A model generated the notes under the pieces. The model ran no database searches, was not told the DNA's origin, and saw only the letters and a program-made list of their open reading frames with translations. A stretch of 33,089 nucleotides of DNA from a virus. The position numbers and the translations under genes were made by a program. Of this stretch, positions 7,177 to 14,533 are shown piece by piece. The stretch's first letter is position 1, and every line of letters begins with the position of its first letter. The stretch covers positions 1 through 33,089 of the IMG/VR virus record IMGVR_UViG_3300008516_000039. The stretch is one strand, 5' to 3'.

Positions 7177-7434
7177 ATGGAAATGAAAAAGTATCGATGG
7201 GGATATGTGAAAAAGAGGATTGGTGAAACAGGGAACTTGGTGGGAAACGGTAATTTTGCAGAAAGGCCCTATATTGACCCAGAAGTGCAGGATGACGAGG
7301 GACACGCTGTTATGATTGATGACCAGGTAGTTTATTTGCCAACAGGTGCTATTATCACGGGGGTGATAGAAGACTTGCCTTTTACGGTTCTCCATTTTCT
7401 GGTTCCTGATGAGGATATAAAGATAAATGAATAA
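7177..7434 (+). CDS. Hypothetical protein
   Basis: An 85-residue protein after an AGGGGGAG ribosome site. It begins with a basic segment (MEMKKYRWGYVKKRIGETGN) and continues with short beta strands (HAVMIDDQVVYLPTGAIITGVIEDLPFTVLHFLV). Neither domain nor motif is recognised. Its end overlaps the start of the adenine methyltransferase gene by eight bases, so the two are translated from one message. Confidence 0.6.
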   Translation: MEMKKYRWGYVKKRIGETGNLVGNGNFAERPYIDPEVQDDEGHAVMIDDQVVYLPTGAIITGVIEDLPFTVLHFLVPDEDIKINE

Positions 7435-8047
7435 CCAAGACATTCTCGAACGGGTTAATCGGCTCAAGGAACAAATGGTGCAACAGGACAACCAGCCAAA
7501 GAGCCCTATTGTTGATTGGCCCCAAGGAAAATATCACACCATCTCAGCAGACCCTCCTTGGGATCTTCGTGAACTCGGTTACCAAGGATACGAGGCCACA
7601 GGTAAGAAATGGGGTATTCACGCTGGAATGTTCTATGACCTTATGACAACAAGGGAAATAGGTGGTCTTCCTGTTAAGGACCTGGCTGCAGATAACGCTC
7701 ATCTTTATCTATGGACAACCCATAACTTTATCGGGCCTGCGATAGAAATCATAGGTAAATGGGGATTCAAGTATAAGAGTTTACTCGTATGGGTGAAGAA
7801 ACCTGGGATGGGAATGGGTTACCATTTCCGGTATTGTACTGAGTTCCTGTTGTTCGGTGTTAGGGGCAGTTTAAGAACCCTTGTAAGAGACCAACGTGAT
7901 TTTTTCGAATCAGCGAAAATAGGACACAGCAGGAAGCCAGAAGTGGCTTATGAGATAATAGAAAGGTGTAGTCCAGGACCAAGGATTGAGTTATTTGCGA
8001 GAAACAAGAGGCCAGGATGGGATTCTTGGGGGAAGGAGATTGAATGA
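7427..8047 (+). CDS. MT-A70 family adenine DNA methyltransferase
   Basis: A 206-residue SAM-dependent N6-adenine methyltransferase of the MT-A70 type. The catalytic motif DPPW is at residues 42-45 (HTISADPPWDLRELG). Further family features are LPVKDLAADNAHLYLWTT, the segment VWVKKPGMGMGYHFRYCTEFLLFGVRG, and the C-terminal HSRKPEVAYEIIERCSPGPRIELFAR, which belongs to the cofactor-binding fold. Length and motif order fit the compact phage members. There is no restriction enzyme partner nearby, so protection against host restriction or marking of viral DNA for replication or packaging is more likely than a restriction-modification role. The start overlaps the upstream gene, and the stop overlaps the primase start. 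Confidence 0.9.
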   Translation: MNNQDILERVNRLKEQMVQQDNQPKSPIVDWPQGKYHTISADPPWDLRELGYQGYEATGKKWGIHAGMFYDLMTTREIGGLPVKDLAADNAHLYLWTTHNFIGPAIEIIGKWGFKYKSLLVWVKKPGMGMGYHFRYCTEFLLFGVRGSLRTLVRDQRDFFESAKIGHSRKPEVAYEIIERCSPGPRIELFARNKRPGWDSWGKEIE

Positions 8048-8796
8048 TGGATATGAGAGAGCAAATTGAACAGTATTTATCCTTGGGGTTTTCCCTGATA
8101 CCGTTGCAGCCAAGACAAAAAACTCCATTGGTAAAGTGGAAGACATTCAAACTTTCCGTGCTGGCCGTAGACTACTATCAGAAGAAGAATGCCAATTGGG
8201 CCATTCGTTCTGGTTTATTACCTTCCGGGGACTGGTTGTGGTTCCTTGACCTGGACAGAAAAGAGATGCTGGGTGAACTTTACAAGAAACATCCACCATT
8301 GAAATCTATGCCATTGGTGTCTACGAGTCACGGCTGGCATCTGTACGGCACCTGGAAAACAGAGCCCAAGACACAACACCTTGATGGTGTGGACATCATA
8401 TGTAACGGGTATGTTGTGGCTCCACCGAGTGTGCATCCTGATGGGCACATATACAAGTGGATTACGCCATTGAAAGGGGTACCCCCCACTTACAACCCGG
8501 GTTGGCTTGTCCCAGAAGCACAAAAACCAGTTATTGTTGCCCCTGCAGTGAGCAGCAGTTGGGAAACGGAGGAAGGATACATGTGGCAAGATAACTATAA
8601 AGGTGTCAGCGAGGGCAATAGACATAATCGGCTCATACAAATCATTGGTGCCCTTTGCGCAAATGAGAAGACTGAGAAACAGATACTGGATACTGTGATG
8701 GGGTGGAATAAGCGGAATGGGCCGCCCTTGAGGAAGGAGGAGATAGAAGAAACTGTAGAGTCTATGTATAGGGAGATGCTTGGGGGCACTCACTAA
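8044..8796 (+). CDS. PrimPol-type DNA primase/polymerase with C-terminal PriCT domain
   Basis: A 250-residue archaeo-eukaryotic-type primase. Residues 10-35 (YLSLGFSLIPLQPRQKTPLVKW) are the hallmark start of the bifunctional primase-polymerase family. Candidate metal ligands are D69 and D71 (FLDLD), with H99 in STSHGWHLYG and D117 in GVDIICNGYVVAPPSVHPDG as the other conserved active-site elements. Residues about 190-250 (SEGNRHNRLIQIIGALCAN ... EIEETVESMYREM) match the helical primase C-terminal domain often found after it. No helicase domain is fused and no helicase or DNA polymerase gene is present, so the virus must borrow the host replisome or a host helicase. It starts on ATGATG overlapping the methyltransferase stop. 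Confidence 0.9.
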   Translation: MMDMREQIEQYLSLGFSLIPLQPRQKTPLVKWKTFKLSVLAVDYYQKKNANWAIRSGLLPSGDWLWFLDLDRKEMLGELYKKHPPLKSMPLVSTSHGWHLYGTWKTEPKTQHLDGVDIICNGYVVAPPSVHPDGHIYKWITPLKGVPPTYNPGWLVPEAQKPVIVAPAVSSSWETEEGYMWQDNYKGVSEGNRHNRLIQIIGALCANEKTEKQILDTVMGWNKRNGPPLRKEEIEETVESMYREMLGGTH

Positions 8797-8809
8797 CTCG
8801 CTTAATCGC

Positions 8810-8839
8810 TCCCCGTAGGCCCGAAGGGCCGAAGGGGGA
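8810..8839. repeat. GAA-loop hairpin element
   Basis: TCCCC, internal loop GTA, GGCCC (8818-8822), loop GAA, GGGCC (8826-8830), internal loop GAA, then GGGG(G)A. It lies between the primase stop and the next ribosome site. The same architecture (outer stem, 3-base purine-rich internal loop, GC core, GAA loop) is found at 14734 and 27156 and, on the minus strand, at 3866. It could act as a terminator or processing hairpin, or be a small mobile palindrome. Confidence 0.6.
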
Positions 8840-8861
8840 ATACATAATAGGAGGACATGAA

Positions 8862-9137
8862 ATGGGTACAAGCATCGATTGCGAGGCACTATTGGATCAG
8901 TGTTGGAGTTTGATAAATAAGGCATATAGAGAAAAGTATGGTAAAGCAGGGGTGGGGTATCATAAGCCTGAGTTCAGGGTGGTGTTGTCCGTTGAGGAGA
9001 TACGAGCGCTGCGAGGGCATGTTGCCAACCTTCCATCAGATAGAAGGACGTTTATAGGTATTGATGACCGAACCATTTTTGGTCATGAATTACTAGAGCA
9101 GAAAAGGACACCATACATAGAAGCAATGATGCAGTAA
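8862..9137 (+). CDS. Hypothetical protein
   Basis: A 91-residue soluble protein with an AGGAGGA site seven bases before ATG. It is of mixed helix and strand content: a helical N-terminus (CEALLDQCWSLINKAYREKYGK) and a central stretch EFRVVLSVEEIRALRGHV. No family is recognised. It follows the primase after a hairpin and leads a short run of small genes (8862, 9155, 9405). Confidence 0.6.
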   Translation: MGTSIDCEALLDQCWSLINKAYREKYGKAGVGYHKPEFRVVLSVEEIRALRGHVANLPSDRRTFIGIDDRTIFGHELLEQKRTPYIEAMMQ

Positions 9138-9154
9138 TATAAGGAGGACACAAG

Positions 9155-9415
9155 ATGAAGATTAAAGCTTTTGATTGTGCTGCTGTGGGATTTCTCTTAG
9201 CATTGAGTGTCAATCTCGTAATACCTTTCGTGATTGCTTATTCTTCAGGCCATGATGCAGTTAATCTCATGTTTAATGAGTATGGCGAGAAGCACGTAGA
9301 AGCTGTGTTGTTCCCATTGTGGTTTATGGCTGGCATTATCACGTTCATAAGGTTAATTAACATCTATAGGAAGCAAGGTAGAAGAGCAAAGAAGGAGGAT
9401 CCTGATGACCACTAA
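9155..9415 (+). CDS. Small membrane protein with two transmembrane segments
   Basis: An 86-residue protein with two hydrophobic helices, residues about 9-29 (AAVGFLLALSVNLVIPFVIAY) and 50-67 (AVLFPLWFMAGIITFIRL), then a basic tail (RKQGRRAKKEDPDDH). AAGGAGGA precedes the start. The predicted topology has the basic tail in the cytoplasm. It could be a holin, a superinfection-exclusion protein or another membrane effector; the sequence does not decide. Confidence 0.65.
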   Translation: MKIKAFDCAAVGFLLALSVNLVIPFVIAYSSGHDAVNLMFNEYGEKHVEAVLFPLWFMAGIITFIRLINIYRKQGRRAKKEDPDDH

Positions 9416-9500
9416 AATCCGCGACATTATCTTCTTCACACGCATATCCATCGCACTCGCATTTCTCTTGTATTGCATCATACGCGCGGTGGATGGCTAG
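9405..9500 (+). CDS. 31-residue single-span membrane peptide
   Basis: A short reading frame, MTTKIRDIIFFTRISIALAF then LLYCIIRAVDG, preceded by a strong AAGGAGGA site (9391-9398) six bases before ATG. The peptide is one hydrophobic helix with basic residues near the start. It overlaps the preceding membrane protein by 11 bases. The good ribosome site and coherent hydrophobic character make me keep it. A two-component membrane system with the preceding gene is possible but unproven. Confidence 0.5.
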   Translation: MTTKIRDIIFFTRISIALAFLLYCIIRAVDG

Positions 9501-9581
9501 AACATGGTTGTGACGTACACAGATTGAAAATAGTTACCGGATAAAGTTAACCATAAGCCCCGTGCGTAATTGTACTTTTTG

Positions 9582-9610
9582 TTGCAACCTAGCTAAAATG
9601 TAGGTAATAT
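9582..9610 (+). promoter_or_regulatory. Strong candidate late promoter
   Basis: TTGCAA (9582-9587), exactly 17 bases, TAATAT (9605-9610). The expected start near 9617 places the following long hairpin at the very 5' end of the message for packaging and head genes. The ATAAAGTTAACC motif lies at 9541, about 40 bases upstream of the -35 box, as at two other promoters. It is the best candidate to drive the late operon starting at 9712. Confidence 0.7.
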
Positions 9611-9621
9611 ATAGTACATTT

Positions 9622-9693
9622 AAGAGGGCGGGTACAACCTTGGAGTGGATCTGAGGGTACCCGCCCTCTTTCTATTCTTAAGGTTGTTCCCGC
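9622..9693 (+). promoter_or_regulatory. Leader RNA with mutually exclusive helices (putative attenuator)
   Basis: AAGAGGGCGGGTAC (9622-9635) pairs perfectly with GTACCCGCCCTCTT (9657-9670), followed by TCTATTCTT, so this helix looks like an intrinsic terminator. The overlapping segment GCGGGTACAACCTT (9629-9642) can instead pair with AAGGTTGTTCCCGC (9680-9693) with one mismatch, which would break the first helix. Both lie between the late promoter and the small terminase start at 9712. The alternative pairing suggests a regulated read-through into the late operon. What would switch it is not visible. Confidence 0.6.
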
Positions 9694-9711
9694 TCAACAA
9701 GGAAATCTCAC

Positions 9712-10167
9712 ATGGCTGGTGCGTGGGATACAGAAGATGAGATAACTGAGACGTTGCAGGAACGACTGACAAGGCTGAGAAGCAGTCTCATTGCTGATAA
9801 ACAGCCCTTCAAACAAGCTGCTACTCCTGCTTCTTGGAAACCAGGCCAATCCGGTAATCCCAATGGCCGCCCACCTAAAGCTTCCTGTGTTACGTCCGTT
9901 GCTAAAGAACTACTTGATAAACCAGCAGATCTCCCACCTGATGCACCTGATTTTATGGAGGGTTGGTCTTGGGCTAAACTCATCGCCTACAACTTCATTG
10001 TCAAAACTGCTAAAATTGATGCACCTATACTCAAAGAGTTCCTTGACCGCACAGAAGGTAAGGTGGTGCAGCCAGTCGAAGCCAGTGGAAAAGGTGGGGC
10101 TCCTCTGTTTGACATGAGTGTTCTGGTAGAGAAATTAAAGCAAATGGCAGGAGTGGAAGATGAGTAA
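9712..10167 (+). CDS. terS: Putative small terminase subunit (DUF5681-type)
   Basis: A 151-residue protein. It contains the signature WKPGQSGNPNGRPPK (residues 42-56) of the DUF5681 domain, common in proteins directly before the large terminase in many phages, and a later DRTEGKV segment (about 113-119) shared with small terminase-like proteins. The small subunit recognises the viral DNA and recruits the motor protein for packaging. ATG follows an AAGGAAAT site. It is the first gene of the late operon, behind the putative attenuator. The next start (10160) overlaps its end by eight bases. Role as TerS is supported by domain and position, not by a proven DNA-binding motif. Confidence 0.75.
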   Translation: MAGAWDTEDEITETLQERLTRLRSSLIADKQPFKQAATPASWKPGQSGNPNGRPPKASCVTSVAKELLDKPADLPPDAPDFMEGWSWAKLIAYNFIVKTAKIDAPILKEFLDRTEGKVVQPVEASGKGGAPLFDMSVLVEKLKQMAGVEDE

Positions 10168-10849
10168 TACTCCAATTGCTGGTAAGGTAACTCCTGAGAT
10201 ATTGGCCTTGATGAAAGAACTTAGAGCGTCAGGAATGTCTCAAGATGCAGTCAGTAAGCAGTTAGGTCTTTCCCGGAATACCATCCGGTATCATACTGAA
10301 CCAGGGAAGAAAGAGAGTGAGTTGGAAAGAGCTACTGCTAGGGGTATCCGTGCAAAATACGAGGCGTTCAGATTGCTTGGTAGCAAATGTATTCAGTGTG
10401 GGGACACCCGCCTGGAAATCCTTTGCATCAACCATATCAATGGTGATGGTGCGGAGGATGAATTTTCGGGCATAGGACAACTCATTTATCGAGCTATCTG
10501 TGCTGGAAAAAGGACCACAGATGGCCTCAATCTTCTTTGCCCAAACTGTAATGTTCTTCACGAATATGCTCTTGGTAGGCGGACAGGTGAAAGCCGGCCA
10601 GGCAAATTACATACTACTGTGATCAAGATGCTTGGAGGAGTATGTGTTAAGTGTGGATGTACTGACCTCCGCGTTCTTGAGGTTAACCATATAGATGGGG
10701 GCGGCAAGACGGAGTACCTCAGCAAGAGCAATCAAGCTTTTTACTGGAAAGTCTTCTATGGAGAAAGAACTATTGATGACTTGAATGTTATGTGTGCTAG
10801 CTGTAACGCATTATATGAGTATGAACGCAAGGCAGGACTTGTCCAATGA
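10160..10849 (+). CDS. HTH protein with two tandem HNH-like zinc domains
   Basis: A 229-residue protein between the terminase genes. Residues about 12-45 form a helix-turn-helix (ILALMKELRASGMSQDAVSKQLGLSRNTI). Two homologous units follow: C77-x2-C80, N91-H92 (INHINGDG), C127-x2-C130; and C162-x2-C165, N176-H177 (VNHIDGGG), C212-x2-C215. Each resembles an HNH or treble-clef nuclease core with its NH dipeptide between two CxxC knuckles, and the two units share ...LGGxCxxCG and LNxxCxxCNxLYEY elements. HNH proteins beside terminase genes are required for cleavage of cos DNA in several phages, so a packaging nuclease is plausible. A homing endonuclease is the alternative. It overlaps both neighbours (ATGA at the large terminase start). 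Confidence 0.75.
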   Translation: MSNTPIAGKVTPEILALMKELRASGMSQDAVSKQLGLSRNTIRYHTEPGKKESELERATARGIRAKYEAFRLLGSKCIQCGDTRLEILCINHINGDGAEDEFSGIGQLIYRAICAGKRTTDGLNLLCPNCNVLHEYALGRRTGESRPGKLHTTVIKMLGGVCVKCGCTDLRVLEVNHIDGGGKTEYLSKSNQAFYWKVFYGERTIDDLNVMCASCNALYEYERKAGLVQ

Positions 10850-12129
10850 CTACCGCTTCATTACTTGAACGTGCCGCTAAGAACTTCGGTGCTGAAAAGC
10901 TCGCTGAGCAGTTCTCACCTGAAGAGTGGCAGGCATTGAAGTATGAATGGTCTATTTGGGCGCGTCCTTCCCAACTTCCACCACCTGGTGATTGGCTCGT
11001 CTGGTTGATGTTGGCAGGACGAGGATTTGGAAAAACGCGCGCAGCTGGCGAATTCGTTATTGAAGAGGTTAAAGCTGGAAGAGCTAAGCGAATAGGGTTT
11101 ATTGCCAAGACGCCAGCTAATGCGCGTGATGTTCAGGTAGAAGGGGAGAGTGGTATTATGAATATCTCATCCCCTGATTTCATGCCGAATTATGAACCAT
11201 CCAAACGTAGACTTACGTGGCCTAATGGTGCACTGGCGACTATCTACTCCAGTAAAGAGCCAGCACATCTTAATGGGCCCCAGCATGACCTCATATGGAT
11301 GGACGAACTCCGTACATTCTACACTGCTCAAGAAGTCTGGGACATGGCCATGCTTGGTCTGCGTCTTGGTTCACACCCACGCTGTGTTGTCACTACTACC
11401 CCACTACCAACCAAGCTAATCAGAGAGCTCGTTAAGATGCCGGACGTTGTAATTACGGGCGGCACCACCTATGAGAACAAATCCAATCTTGCGGCCTCAT
11501 TCTACAGTCAGATAGTTAGCAGATACGAAGGCTCCAGACTTGGTGAACAAGAACTCCACGCTAAATTACTTGATGATGTTCCGGGAGCCCTCTGGTCCCG
11601 CAGCATCATCAACTACAAGCCGGCTCCAGATCTCGTACGCGTAGTGGTAGCAGTAGACCCAGCGGTCACTAGTAAGGATACGTCAGACGAAACCGGTATT
11701 GTAGCCGCTGGTCTTGGCATTGATGGTCAAGGATACGTTCTTGCTGACCGTTCAGCAAGAGTCAGCCCTTATGCTTGGGCTCGAAGAGCAGTGCAGGCAT
11801 TCAGCGATTTCAGTTGTGATAAGGTTATTGGTGAAGTCAATAACGGTGGTGAGTTGGTTGAAGTAACCATACGTACTGTCGATAAGAATATTCCATACAA
11901 AGCAGTCCATGCTAGCCGGGGGAAATATACACGTGCTGAGCCTGTGGCTGCGCTTTATGAACAAGACAGAGTGCATCATGTTAAGCCGTTCACAGAACTG
12001 GAAGACCAGATGTGTACATGGTTAGCTGAAAGTGGAGAATCCCCTGACAGGATGGATGCACTAGTATGGGCAATAACCGAACTGATGCTTAAAGAAGAAA
12101 AAAGACCACAGTTTCTGAGGATTAGATAA
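10846..12129 (+). CDS. terL: Large terminase subunit (packaging ATPase and nuclease)
   Basis: A 427-residue packaging motor. The Walker A motif is LAGRGFGKTR (residues 56-65) and Walker B is LIWMDELRTF (about 150-159), followed by a coupling motif in CVVTTTPLPTKLIRE. The RNase H-like nuclease domain begins at VAVDPAVTSKD with D272 as first acidic ligand, continues with IGEVNNGGE near 328-335 and ends with PDRMDALVWAI (about 400-410), whose Asp is the last metal ligand. All motifs expected for an active motor-nuclease are present and length is normal. It pumps DNA into proheads through the portal encoded next. Its stop overlaps the portal start. Confidence 0.95.
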   Translation: MTTASLLERAAKNFGAEKLAEQFSPEEWQALKYEWSIWARPSQLPPPGDWLVWLMLAGRGFGKTRAAGEFVIEEVKAGRAKRIGFIAKTPANARDVQVEGESGIMNISSPDFMPNYEPSKRRLTWPNGALATIYSSKEPAHLNGPQHDLIWMDELRTFYTAQEVWDMAMLGLRLGSHPRCVVTTTPLPTKLIRELVKMPDVVITGGTTYENKSNLAASFYSQIVSRYEGSRLGEQELHAKLLDDVPGALWSRSIINYKPAPDLVRVVVAVDPAVTSKDTSDETGIVAAGLGIDGQGYVLADRSARVSPYAWARRAVQAFSDFSCDKVIGEVNNGGELVEVTIRTVDKNIPYKAVHASRGKYTRAEPVAALYEQDRVHHVKPFTELEDQMCTWLAESGESPDRMDALVWAITELMLKEEKRPQFLRIR

Positions 12130-14186
12130 TGGTAATGAGTAAATTACGCAACAGGTTGGCCGGTGTAATTTCTGCCAAGGCAGACACTACAGTTCCTTTA
12201 AGCCCTTATCAGGTTCTGTCCATGCAGACTGCAGACGTCCCAGTTTATACTGATCTCACAGTGCGCAAAGCAGTCCGCGAGGGTTACAAGATCTCAGGTG
12301 ATGTTTATCGGTGTGTGCGGGAAATTGTACAGGCAATCTCAGGTATTCCGTGGGTGGTTCTCGACAAAGACGGCGAAGTTATCCCTAACCATGATTTCGC
12401 TAAGGTATGGGCACACCCTAACAAACAGTTCTCGGGGCAAGACAATATGGAGCTCATCGTTGCTCATCAATTACTCGTCGGCAACTCGTTAATCCAGCCA
12501 ATCATCGTAGGTAGTAGACCTCGTGAGTTCTGGGTTTGCATGCCTGACCTTATCCATCCAATACCATCAAGTAAGCCCGGTGAATGGCTCGCTGGTTATC
12601 AGGTAACTAGTGCAGATGGCACTCAGAGAAACGTGCCACCTGAGCAGTTTATTCACTTCATGTTGCTGGATCCTGGCAATCTTTATTGGGGAGTTGGGCC
12701 TCTCCAGGCCGCAGCCCGCACCGTCGATACCGATAATGAAGCTCAAGACACACAAAAAATATCGATGCAGAATCGTGGCATACCGGATGGTGTCTTTGAA
12801 GTAGAAAAACCCTCTGGAGAGGAGGACCATCTAACACCTGAACAATACGAGGAAGCAGACCGAAGAATCAAAGAACACTATCTCACCAAAGAAAAGAGGC
12901 GTATGCCTTGGGTAATAGCTGGTGGTAAGTGGCATCAGATGAGTTTAACTCCAGCTGAGATGGACTTCATCAAGTCTCGCCTCTCCAACAAGCGTGATAT
13001 AGCTGGCACATTCGGCATCAGTTCGATATTCCTTGGAGATATGGAGCATTCCAGTTATGCTAACATGGCAGAAGCAAGGAAAGCGCTATATCAGGATGTT
13101 GGTATTCCTATGCTTGATGATATTAAGAGTACTTTGAATCTTAGAATTGCCCCGATGTATGGTGAGGGTATTACAATCTCGTACGACGTATCTAAGGTAC
13201 TTGCATTACGGGAAGACCACAAGAAGCAGGCCGAAACGGGAAAGATGTACTTTGATATGGGTGTTCCTTTTGACCAGATAAATGAGAAGCTGGAAATGGG
13301 GTTCTCTGAGTTCCCAGGTTGGGATAGGGGATACTTACCGTTGAATTTATTGCCAACTGGCTCATCGGGTTTATCGGAGCCGGCGGCAGAAGGAATGAGC
13401 AAAGCCCTCAACATGGAAACCGAGGAGCAGAAAACGGCACACTGGAAACGCATAGATAGACGCAGAGTTGCTTGGTGGCAGGTCGTCGCGAAGAAAGTTT
13501 TACCGCTTTATGAAGCTGAATCTGCAGCAGTAGCAAAAGCCCTGAAGGATATTAAGGCAGTAAGATCCAAGGCCATGACGCCCCGTGATTGGGAAGAAGC
13601 ATACTCAGAGAATCCGCCTCATTGGGCTGTGGACTTAACGCCGTCGTTGTTTGCTCAGGAATTCACTGATGAGTTGACTGATAGGGTCTTCTTCAAATCA
13701 TTACTTGAAATCGGTTGCGGGAACGGCCGCGATTCAATCTTCTTCGCACGTGGAGGATTGGATGTAACGGCTATTGATGTGGCTCCTAGTGCCATCAAAC
13801 TCGCTCAAGAGAACGCGGAGAAGGCTGAGGTGTCGATTAACTTCAAGGTGGCTAATGCCGAGAAGTTACCGTTTGATGACGGTCAATTCGAGTCTGTGTT
13901 CTCCTTGTCTGTGTTACATGCCACTGACCTTCAGAAGTCTATGCCTGAGGTTAATAGGGTATTAAAGAAGGACGGGCTTGCATTTGTCTACATATACGGG
14001 GATACACAGTTTGCTGATGGCAAGCGAGATGAAGTTATCACCGAAGATGGCTATTTAGAGCTGGCCAAGGGTCTGAACTTCACTGTGCTCGACATATACA
14101 CTGAACAAGAGAAAAACTTTGATGAGTTTGGAGAGAAGCATTTGATAATCGTGTCATTACTGAAGAAAGCAGGAGAACCTGAATGA
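12129..14186 (+). CDS. Portal protein fused to a SAM-dependent methyltransferase
   Basis: A 685-residue fusion. Residues 1 to about 430 are a phage portal of the HK97/SPP1-like superfamily (SGDVYRCVREIVQAISGIPW, PGEWLAGYQV, PPEQFIHFMLLDP, then FIKSRLSNKRDIAGTFGIS). Residues 430-482 are helical (RRRVAWWQVVAKKVLPLYEAE). Residues 483-685 are a complete class I methyltransferase: MTPRDWEEAY start, motif I LLEIGCGNGRDS (E527-D535), acidic D550 in TAIDVAPSAI, NAEKLPFDDGQFESVFSLSVLH, and motif EVNRVLKKDGLAFVYIYG. The frame is continuous with no stop. The portal is the DNA channel at the capsid vertex; a methyltransferase is not a usual portal domain. An internal ATG at 13575 begins the methyltransferase but has no clear ribosome site. 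Substrate unknown. Confidence 0.9.
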   Translation: MVMSKLRNRLAGVISAKADTTVPLSPYQVLSMQTADVPVYTDLTVRKAVREGYKISGDVYRCVREIVQAISGIPWVVLDKDGEVIPNHDFAKVWAHPNKQFSGQDNMELIVAHQLLVGNSLIQPIIVGSRPREFWVCMPDLIHPIPSSKPGEWLAGYQVTSADGTQRNVPPEQFIHFMLLDPGNLYWGVGPLQAAARTVDTDNEAQDTQKISMQNRGIPDGVFEVEKPSGEEDHLTPEQYEEADRRIKEHYLTKEKRRMPWVIAGGKWHQMSLTPAEMDFIKSRLSNKRDIAGTFGISSIFLGDMEHSSYANMAEARKALYQDVGIPMLDDIKSTLNLRIAPMYGEGITISYDVSKVLALREDHKKQAETGKMYFDMGVPFDQINEKLEMGFSEFPGWDRGYLPLNLLPTGSSGLSEPAAEGMSKALNMETEEQKTAHWKRIDRRRVAWWQVVAKKVLPLYEAESAAVAKALKDIKAVRSKAMTPRDWEEAYSENPPHWAVDLTPSLFAQEFTDELTDRVFFKSLLEIGCGNGRDSIFFARGGLDVTAIDVAPSAIKLAQENAEKAEVSINFKVANAEKLPFDDGQFESVFSLSVLHATDLQKSMPEVNRVLKKDGLAFVYIYGDTQFADGKRDEVITEDGYLELAKGLNFTVLDIYTEQEKNFDEFGEKHLIIVSLLKKAGEPE

Positions 14187-14214
14187 TCTGTGCTCAGAAG
14201 GGAGAAGTGAACAA

Positions 14215-14343
14215 ATGACAGTGATGATAGTGTTACATGCGGTCAGTTTCTTTGTTGGGGTGTTTGTCGGCAGTATCATATGGCACATATTAAAGGATAG
14301 AAAGCAGGAAAGCAAGAATGAACGAATGCCACGAAGCAGTTGA
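14215..14343 (+). CDS. 42-residue single-span membrane peptide
   Basis: A short frame beginning MTVMIVLHAVSFFVGVFVGS and continuing IIWHILKDRKQESKNERMPR. One hydrophobic helix of about 20 residues is followed by a charged tail. AAGGGAG lies about ten bases upstream of ATG. It overlaps the next gene by 26 bases in another frame. Position between portal and minor head genes is unusual for a membrane protein. Kept at moderate confidence on hydrophobicity, ribosome site and coverage of an otherwise empty gap. Confidence 0.5.
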   Translation: MTVMIVLHAVSFFVGVFVGSIIWHILKDRKQESKNERMPRSS

Positions 14344-14533
14344 AATCGATGGGCGCTACGTCTGCCAAGCAAAGAAGTGTCCTCACCGTGTGAAGGACGG
14401 CGGTTGTAAGCTCGGCAAAGTGAGCTTAGCCTGCAGTAACATCGCTTGCAACTGGAATAAAGCAGGCCGTTGTATATCCATGGATGTTATACTTGATGCT
14501 AATGGGAGATGTCAAGGAGCAGTGTACAAATGA
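14318..14533 (+). CDS. Cys-rich small protein, DUF1540-like
   Basis: A 71-residue protein with eight cysteines (residues 4, 16, 21, 30, 39, 44, 52 and 64). The C-terminal part, CSNIACNWNKAGRCIS...C, follows the pattern of the DUF1540 family (C-x3/4-C-x-W/Y-N-x4-C-x-A/S), small proteins thought to bind metal. The stop overlaps the next start (ATGA), so it is translationally coupled to the minor head protein. Its place between portal and minor head genes suggests it came in with the methyltransferase insertion, but this is inference. Confidence 0.65.
   Translation: MNECHEAVEIDGRYVCQAKKCPHRVKDGGCKLGKVSLACSNIACNWNKAGRCISMDVILDANGRCQGAVYK

Noticed and set aside
8218-8925. 235-codon minus-strand open frame
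   Set aside because: It is opposite the PrimPol gene, whose catalytic motifs are intact; its composition is irregular.
9708-9983. Minus-strand frame opposite the small terminase
   Set aside because: It mirrors the DUF5681 signature region and has no initiation signal.
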